This document shows positions 57,936-64,000 of a DNA stretch of 64,000 nucleotides, one piece after another (positions within the stretch are counted from its first letter, which is position 1; the number at the start of each line of letters is the position of its first letter). The translations under genes were made by a program, and so were the position numbers. The notes beneath the pieces are model-generated. The model made no database searches, was not told the origin of the DNA, and worked only from the letters and a program-made list of their open reading frames with translations. Source of the DNA: Pseudoips prasinana (lineage: Eukaryota; Arthropoda; Insecta; Lepidoptera; Nolidae); assembly GCA_951640165.1 (NCBI GenBank), contig OX621253.1:16014001-16078000 (forward strand). The letters run 5' to 3'.

Positions 57936-58061
57936 ATTTAGACCATCACATTGCATTCATTTTAAAAATATGTCTCTTCTTTTCAATATGAATACCTTAC
58001 TTAATAGAGGATTTATAAATCAATAGATTATTAATTATTTGTACGACAATGGTTACTCAAT

Positions 58062-58310
58062 AAACACTATTGGTTTAGTGGTTAGTGACCTGAGCTAGAG
58101 TTAGTGGGTTCAATCCCTACCCCGAACAAATATTTGTGTGTGGAGAACGATTAGTTGTTCCGTATCTGGGTGTAGATAAATTACACCGAGATTATATGTA
58201 TGTATTTAGAAATATATAAGTGTGTTTATCAGTTGCCTAGTTGTGTGGCTCGCCCTAGTTTGGGATCAGACTGCAGTGTGTTACTTGCACAAAAATATTC
58301 ATAACAAAAA
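58062..58310 (+). repeat. tRNA-type SINE (family A relative)
   Basis: Head ggtttagtggttagtgacct, B box gtgggttcaatccctacccc, body ccgtatctgggtgtagataa, tail ctagtttgggatcagactgc. Confidence 0.7.
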
Positions 58311-59124
58311 TAAATGATTATTATTATATATACAACATGTAACGTAATTAACGCACACCCTCAAACACCCCAATTAGAATATTATGTTGTAATCATAATA
58401 CATACATTGAATTTTTAATTTAACATCTATAGGTATGCATTGTTATTTACCAAATTAGTTTCTTGGAATAAAGTTTATTTTTCTTTATTTTGTATTGAAT
58501 GATGGAATTTGTATGAATACAAATAAAACTGCGATTTTAATAGTCTTATTTCTTTGACTTGCGGTCCATTTCAATTTGTTTTGACTGTACAGGGTTAATA
58601 TGACAATAATTTCCGTAGTTTAAATGATTGAAGAATAAAAAATTACCTATATTAAAAATGATATAAATCGATTCAGTAAATTATTCTGAATTGTGCGTTA
58701 ATTAAGTTACATGTTGTATATATACGATTAGCACGATTTGCTAATTTTAAGTTTAAAGTTGTTATGTTTTCTAGTTTGTTTATATGTTTCATGTTCATGT
58801 TTTATTCACATTTCACACACAATTCTGTAAATTCTTAATTAATAATTGAACTGCAATATCGATCGAAACTAAGCAGATCAAATTAGTGTACGATGACGAA
58901 GTAAGAAGTAAAAACGTCAGTCTTATCAACATTGAAGTTACAAAATTTCCATCCGAAGTTTTATGCTCCGTGACTTTGGCACATTAGCGTGATAAGTCAT
59001 GTAGTGCCAAGAAATACGAGGATAATGGAATGCCTGAACAGTGAGTAAGTGTCATTGTTCTACGAAACTACGGTCTGGCAAGGTGCACAGATTACGTTGT
59101 CGTTGCACTATGATGTTAGTAAAA

Positions 59125-60135
59125 CAAATGAGAGCTGCTTTTATCTGAGTCATTAGTTTTAGTACCGATAGGTAAAACGCATGATGTTAGCTCGTTATTA
59201 TAAATGAGGAACTCATAATCGGCAGACTAATTCACTATTCAGTAAACAAACTTTTAATTACGGATTCCATTTATTTATCGTTGTTATCTAAAGGTTGTAT
59301 ATGTTTGTATACGGTGAGTCACTAAAATACGCACTTATGTATGTAGCAAAATCGACATTTATAAAAATAAAGCTGTTTTTATCTGAGTCACTAGTTTCGT
59401 TTAGTTTTAGTACTGATAGGTAAAATACGAATGATGTTGGCTCGTTGTTATAAATGAGGAACTCATAATGGTTAGACTAATTCACTATTCAGTAAACAAA
59501 CTTTTAATTTTGCATTCCATTTATTTATCGTTGTTATCTAAGGGCTTTGTATAAGGTGAGTCTCTAAAATACGCACATTTGACTCAAGTATGTACCAAAA
59601 TCAACAACATTTATTAAAAATAAAGATGTTTTTCCGAGTCATTAGTTTAGTTTAGTTTTAGTACCGATAGGTAAAATACGAATTGTGTTGGCTCGTTGTT
59701 ATAAATGAGGAACTCATAGGGCTCCCGCACACGAGCCACTTGCCACAACCACAAAACGCCGCCACAGGCATATTTCCTGTAGTTTTCGTACATTTTGTAT
59801 GGACTCGCCGCACACGGTTGATGCCGGTGGCCGCCACACTCTTCTGACTACTTCTACTGTCTAGCTTCTCGTGGCGGCGTTTGTGGTTGTGGCCCGTAGC
59901 TCGTGTGCGGCGACACATAATGGTGAGGCTAATTCACTGTTCAGTAAACAAACTTATAACTTCGCATTTATTTTTATCCTTCCAACTGAATCGTTGTTTT
60001 CTAAAGGTATCTTAATGTATTTTACACACTCAGTATATACAAAGCTTATATGTTGAGTATGTAAAATACATTTGACGCATGTACCAAAATCGGCAACATT
60101 TATTGATAATGTAAAAAATAAAAAGTTTTGGTATA
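59125..60135. repeat. 250-bp tandem repeat, three copies
   Basis: The phrase taaatgaggaactcata recurs at 59201, 59451 and 59702, a period of 250-251 bp. ttcactattcagtaaacaaa recurs in step. Copy 3 is stretched by the MITE at 59719-59915. Confidence 0.85.
59719..59915. mobile_element. MITE inside the third tandem copy
   Basis: 197-bp insert absent from the other two copies. Inverted ends: cccgcacacgagccacttgc on the left, and ccgcacacgagctacgggcc in reverse complement on the right. A 4-bp duplication cata (59715-59718 and 59916-59919) flanks it. No coding capacity. Confidence 0.75.
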
Positions 60136-60537
60136 GGTTGGGATTGCAAGATGTTTCATTCATAATATGTTCCAGAGACCACAATCAACTTGATAGCGAA
60201 TAGTAGCAAAATTCATGACTGTCGTGAAAATCTATTGTACAACTTTTATATTATGTATATATTAAATTAAGTAATGGTGTTCATTTTTGTAACTAACGAA
60301 AAAATTTCTCTACACACACAACACGTTAATAGTTCGCGAAGTAGGCTTTTAGCTGCTTCTCCAGATAAACGAGGTTCTCCAGATAGACGAACCGTCCAGA
60401 AAAAAGGGCTATAGAAAGTAATCCGCGCCAGGGCAAGTGAACAAGTGAAGAGAACATTTTGCGTCAAGAGCATATTATTTCGTACACATTTAGTTTCAAG
60501 CACACATTTTATTTTTATTTGTATGTATGTTTGTTTT

Positions 60538-60660
60538 ATAACTTTTGAAGGCATACGAGCTAGTAGCCCACCTGATGGTAAGTGGTAACCGCTGCTCATG
60601 GACATTCGGAGTGCCAGGGAGCACAGCAAACCGCTGCCTACCGTGAGATTAATACTCTTT
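60538..60660. repeat. dispersed repeat, type unknown
   Basis: gcatacgagctagtagccca, cctgatggtaagtggtaacc and gcagcctaccg-like words resemble a common lepidopteran interspersed repeat. It lies just left of mariner copy 2. Confidence 0.45.
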
Positions 60661-60713
60661 TTAAACCTTTTGAAACCTTTTGTGAGGGTTACATTTGAAA
60701 CTACATTATAATA

Positions 60714-61995
60714 GGTCTTTACCTATGAAATTGCCGTTTTGTATGAAAAAATTTAAACGAATTTTTTTCATGAATTTTTTTATTTGTATTAATCGAAGTA
60801 ATCACCCATGCAATCAATGCATCTTTGCCATCGCAGTGGCAGTTTATTGATGCCCTTCTTAAAGAAATCAGCTGGACGGGAGGCAACAAATTCTTCAAAG
60901 GCATTTTGTACTGCCTCTCGGGTATTGAATTTTTTTCCCGCCAAGAAGTTATCCAAATTCTGGAAAAAGTAGTAGTCTGTAGGCGCAAGGTCTGGTGAGT
61001 AGGGCGGATGACGGAGAGCTTCCAACCCCAGTTCTTGCAACTTGGAGACCGTCTGCTGTGCAGTATGAGGTCGCGCGTTGTCGTGCAGGAGCAGCGGAGA
61101 CGAGCGATTGACCAATGCTGGTTGGAGATGCGCCAGCTTCTCCATCATTGTGCTCAGTTCTTCACAGTACACATCTGCAGTAATGCTCACCCCGTTTGGT
61201 AAGAAGCTGTGATGAATCACACCGGCGCTAGACCACCAAACAGTGACCATCACTTTTCTAGGGGTAAGTTTTCGTTTAGGGCATTGTTTAGGTGCTGAAC
61301 CAGGATCCAACCAACTTGCTGAGCACTTGCGGTTATCAAACAGAATCCATTTTTCATCGCAGGTAACAATGCGGTTCAAAATTCCTTCATTTGTGTGTCT
61401 GTTGAGCAGTGCAAGGCACGTCTCGACGCGTACTTCGCGCTGGCGATCATTGAGTTCGTGGGGCACCCATTTGTCAAGCTTTTTTACCTTGCCAATTTGA
61501 CGCAAATGGACCAATATTGTTTTGACGCTAACGACGAAAGCTGCTGCTAATTCAGCCGTAGATTGTGTATCATCAGCTTCCACAACCGCCTTTAATTCGT
61601 CATTGTCGACCAAAGTCTTCGGACGACCGCGAGGTTCATTTTTCAGGTCGAAATTTCCAGAACGGAAGCGAGCAAACCAATAACAGGTGGTGCGTTGGTT
61701 TGTAGTGTTAGCTCCGTAAACGTCGTTGATGTTGCGTGCCGCTTGTGTCGCGTTGCTGCCACGACGGTACTCATATTCCATAATTACTCGAATTTTTAAC
61801 GTATCCATGATGACGAAAAAGATTGAAATGCGATGAAAATGTAACACTAATCAATAAAGAAATGACTACTTTTGGAAAAAAGAATCCATGTTTTTAAAAT
61901 AAAATTAATTTGAAATTAGAATTCTTAGCCAAACAAAAATTATTTTGATTTGAAATGGCCAGTACTGCAGAACGGCAATTTCATAGGTAAAGACC
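60714..61995 (-). mobile_element. mariner element, copy 2, intact ends
   Basis: 1282 bp, same length and ends as copy 1 at 15129-16410, flanked by TA (60712-60713 and 61996-61997). Only a handful of substitutions separate the copies. Confidence 0.95.
60789..61808 (-). CDS. mariner transposase, copy 2
   Basis: 339 residues from the ATG at 61808 (an in-frame ATG at 61847 adds 13). It keeps WVPHEL, CDEKW, HDNARPH and YSPDLAPTDYYFF with DD34D spacing. It differs from copy 1 by Thr for Ala in the N-terminal GSNA(A/T)QAARN, Val for Asp in AAF(D/V)VSVK and Cys for Arg in FDNRK(R/C)SAS. The D-to-V change lies in the DNA-binding half. No stop or frameshift, so it is possibly active. It may lie in an upstream annexin intron or outside that gene. 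Confidence 0.93.
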   Translation of the reverse strand: MDTLKIRVIMEYEYRRGSNATQAARNINDVYGANTTNQRTTCYWFARFRSGNFDLKNEPRGRPKTLVDNDELKAVVEADDTQSTAELAAAFVVSVKTILVHLRQIGKVKKLDKWVPHELNDRQREVRVETCLALLNRHTNEGILNRIVTCDEKWILFDNRKCSASWLDPGSAPKQCPKRKLTPRKVMVTVWWSSAGVIHHSFLPNGVSITADVYCEELSTMMEKLAHLQPALVNRSSPLLLHDNARPHTAQQTVSKLQELGLEALRHPPYSPDLAPTDYYFFQNLDNFLAGKKFNTREAVQNAFEEFVASRPADFFKKGINKLPLRWQRCIDCMGDYFD

Positions 61996-61997
61996 TA

Positions 61998-63229
61998 ATA
62001 TATGTGAAAGTGATTGACACTAATGTAATGCATGATTTTTAAGGCAGGTTTTATTGGGTTTAAGTAAGTCTACAGTTTTGCGTAGTTTGGGTAGGCAAAC
62101 TCGATATTATTTTAGTGTTTGTTCCAGCTATAACAGGTAAATAAAATATCATAAAATACATCCAATAGCTGGTAGGCAGTAGTTAAATTGACACCGGATT
62201 CTACGTATCCTCTTTGTAATGTATTTTATAGTTTTAATGAGCTATTTATTCATTACACAATACTTTTTCCTGTTCAGATTGTCCTGTTATTTATTAGTAT
62301 TTCACTTAAATCCAGTTTATTTGAATCATAATGATGATTTTAAACTGTACAATTATATTTGTTTCTAAAATTACTATTTCAACCCGACACCACTATTTTG
62401 TACCTTCCACCGTTTTTATAACTACTGATTTTAACAGAATGGAAATTAACTTTCGGAATTATCTAACTATTCCGAAAGTAATCCCTATCTAATAAAATCC
62501 TGAAAATTGGTCCGATTATAGCTAAACGGAATTTAACTTAAAGCATTCCCTATCTAATAAAATCATTAAATTTGATTAACAATCAACAGAAATTCCGTAA
62601 AACAAAACACAGTGGAATTTATAACTTGAACTAACCTTTATTAGTACCTATAACACAGTTAAAAACAAATAACTTTTATTATTTTAAAAAAACCTTTAGA
62701 ACTGATTTTGTTTTTTGTAATCGTATAGTAAAAAATTGTTAACCGACTACAAAAATCCTGGGAATTAACTAATAATATTTTACAAAAGAAAAAAACATCC
62801 TGTTTAAAGTCGATTATAAATAACCTAGGTACTTAATAATTACGAAGGAACTTTTTCCGCGACGTTATATAGGTATGTAGGTATGTCACCTTATTTTTTT
62901 ATTGATTCATTTTCAATGTTCAATTAAGTTATTTATAACAATGTTAATTATAAAAATAAGTCATATAAGTACATGTGGTTTTTTCTTTAACATTTTATAG
63001 GCATGCTATGATCCCGTGTATGTCAACCTATAGGGATAATAGGTGAATAAAAATATTGTTCAACTTTTTTTTACCTTAGTCACCTATAACAATTTGTTTC
63101 CTACGAAAACACCTACTATGTAAATATAATAGAAATAGTAATTATCTGGAGGATATCCCTAAATATGAAATACCCTACATACACATATATGTATGTTGGA
63201 GATAATTACGGTTTTCGGCGAGCTAAAGC
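61998..63229. other. unassigned AT-rich stretch
   Basis: No exon recognised. The phrase ctatctaataaaatc occurs at about 62487 and 62551, with a relative at 63666 (ctatccaataaaacc). A small hairpin (tttcggaat...attccgaaag) lies at 62450-62481. Confidence 0.4.
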
Positions 63230-63535
63230 ACTTAGTCCTGAGGTGAGATGGGTGACCGTTTAAATGGTTTCATTTCTGAGCGTCTCCGTTCTTCGAAGGG
63301 CACGTTAACCCTTAAACGGTCATAGCGTATGTTCATAACACATTGGTCTTACTTAGCTCTTATTGCAATAAGACTGAGTTCAAAATTAGCTGTTAACTGT
63401 TATATATAGCCTTGCCTAATTAAGTGTAAAGCTGTGAGTTCCGGTTGTTGTCGTTAGACAACAGTCGTTAAGCCATGTTAAAAGGCTACTGGGCGGCTGA
63501 ACAACTCTCGACAGCAGGTTAGCCACAGCCCATAC
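63230..63535 (+). repeat. 5S-rRNA-like SINE (family F), interrupted
   Basis: gagatgggtgaccgtttaaa, gagcgtctccgttcttcgaa and ggcacgttaa are followed by about 110 bp of other sequence (63309-63425). The family then resumes with ttccggttgttgtcgttaga and gttaagccatgttaaaaggc. Confidence 0.6.
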
Positions 63536-63570
63536 GATAAAGTATTGTATCTGTTTTATAAAACAAAAAA

Positions 63571-63634
63571 ACCGAATTTAACCTTTTTTATGACAACACT
63601 ACATTTTGTTGTCATAAAAAAAGTTAAATTCGGT
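63571..63634. repeat. 28-bp inverted repeat (hairpin)
   Basis: Arms 63571-63598 and 63607-63634 (accgaatttaac, t-run, atgacaaca) with one small mismatch and an 8-nt loop. Interrupted copies of the flanking phrase are seen to its left (62551) and right (63666). Confidence 0.7.
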
Positions 63635-64000
63635 AAAAAATATAGGCCTACACTAAAAGCATTGCCTATCCAATAAAACCAAATTAACAAAAACTATTAT
63701 TAATTAACGAAATCGGTTCACAAACGAAAAAATCACTTAAAAATACTAACAATTTGACACCACCTTTTTTGAATTCAGTTAAAATAGTAACCTATTGTCT
63801 TATTTCTCCAGATTAGCACTGATTAATGTATAAAAATCTGCTATAATGGAATGTAGGTATTCTTATCTGAAGGAGACACCAACTTGTGCAGATACCTACT
63901 GTCATTGCTATGTGTGTGATTAGATAGTGAATGTAAGCAAACTAGAAGATAGGAGAAAATTGTTTACGACCGCGTTTGCCTCTTTACTTTCAGGTAAATT

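Noticed and set aside
56000..64000. Search for the missing 5' exons of annexin B9
   Set aside because: No minus-strand segment resembling the N-terminus or the first GXGT loop of repeat I with splice borders was found, so they are placed outside the window.

Overview
The window is a stretch of AT-rich eukaryotic nuclear DNA from an insect, almost certainly a moth or butterfly. Three spliced host genes can be read by joining exons with canonical GT/AG borders. The rest is a dense mosaic of repeats typical of Lepidoptera: tRNA-headed SINEs, RTE-, I- and R1-type LINE pieces, mariner, piggyBac and Crypton relics, and a Ty3/Gypsy element. No prokaryotic, CRISPR or rRNA content was seen.

Host genes. 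(1) MED29/intersex, minus strand: coding exons 12471-12683, 12327-12388 and 9997-10081. Its last coding exon is not seen and probably lies beyond the left edge. (2) RAD51C, plus strand: a tentative first exon 14065-14106, then 14784-14914, 17245-17351, 17753-17919, 21699-21827, 22508-22708 and 27549-27581 (stop). It is divergent from MED29, with about 1.4 kb between the start codons. (3) Annexin B9, minus strand: exons 55764-55968, 49430-49659, 42535-42631 and 32211-32392, followed by four alternative terminal exons of exactly 17 codons each (28732-28782, 28309-28359, 27970-28020, 27792-27842). Its 5' exons lie beyond the right edge. The 3' ends of RAD51C and annexin B9 converge with 210 bp between stop codons.

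Layout. 1-9.9 kb: repeats and a complete 5.5-kb two-ORF non-LTR retrotransposon with a 12-bp target duplication. 10-14 kb: MED29, a decayed piggyBac element in its intron, and the divergent promoter region with a double palindrome. 14-27.6 kb: RAD51C, with an intact mariner in an intron and LINE/SINE/MITE debris. 27.6-56 kb: annexin B9, whose introns hold a TTAA-flanked foldback element, an R1-like LINE nested in an RTE tail, a complete Ty3/Gypsy element with identical 158-bp LTRs nested in a Crypton-like gene, a 1.6-kb element with 325-bp inverted repeats and Transib/RSS-like ends, and several tandem arrays. 56-64 kb: further repeats and a second, nearly identical mariner.

The host genes are functionally unrelated (Mediator subunit, recombination ATPase, calcium/phospholipid-binding protein). 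The observations most worth following up are the four-way terminal exon cassette of annexin B9, the apparent Tf1-like self-priming site of the Gypsy element, and the element whose termini match the RSS heptamer.
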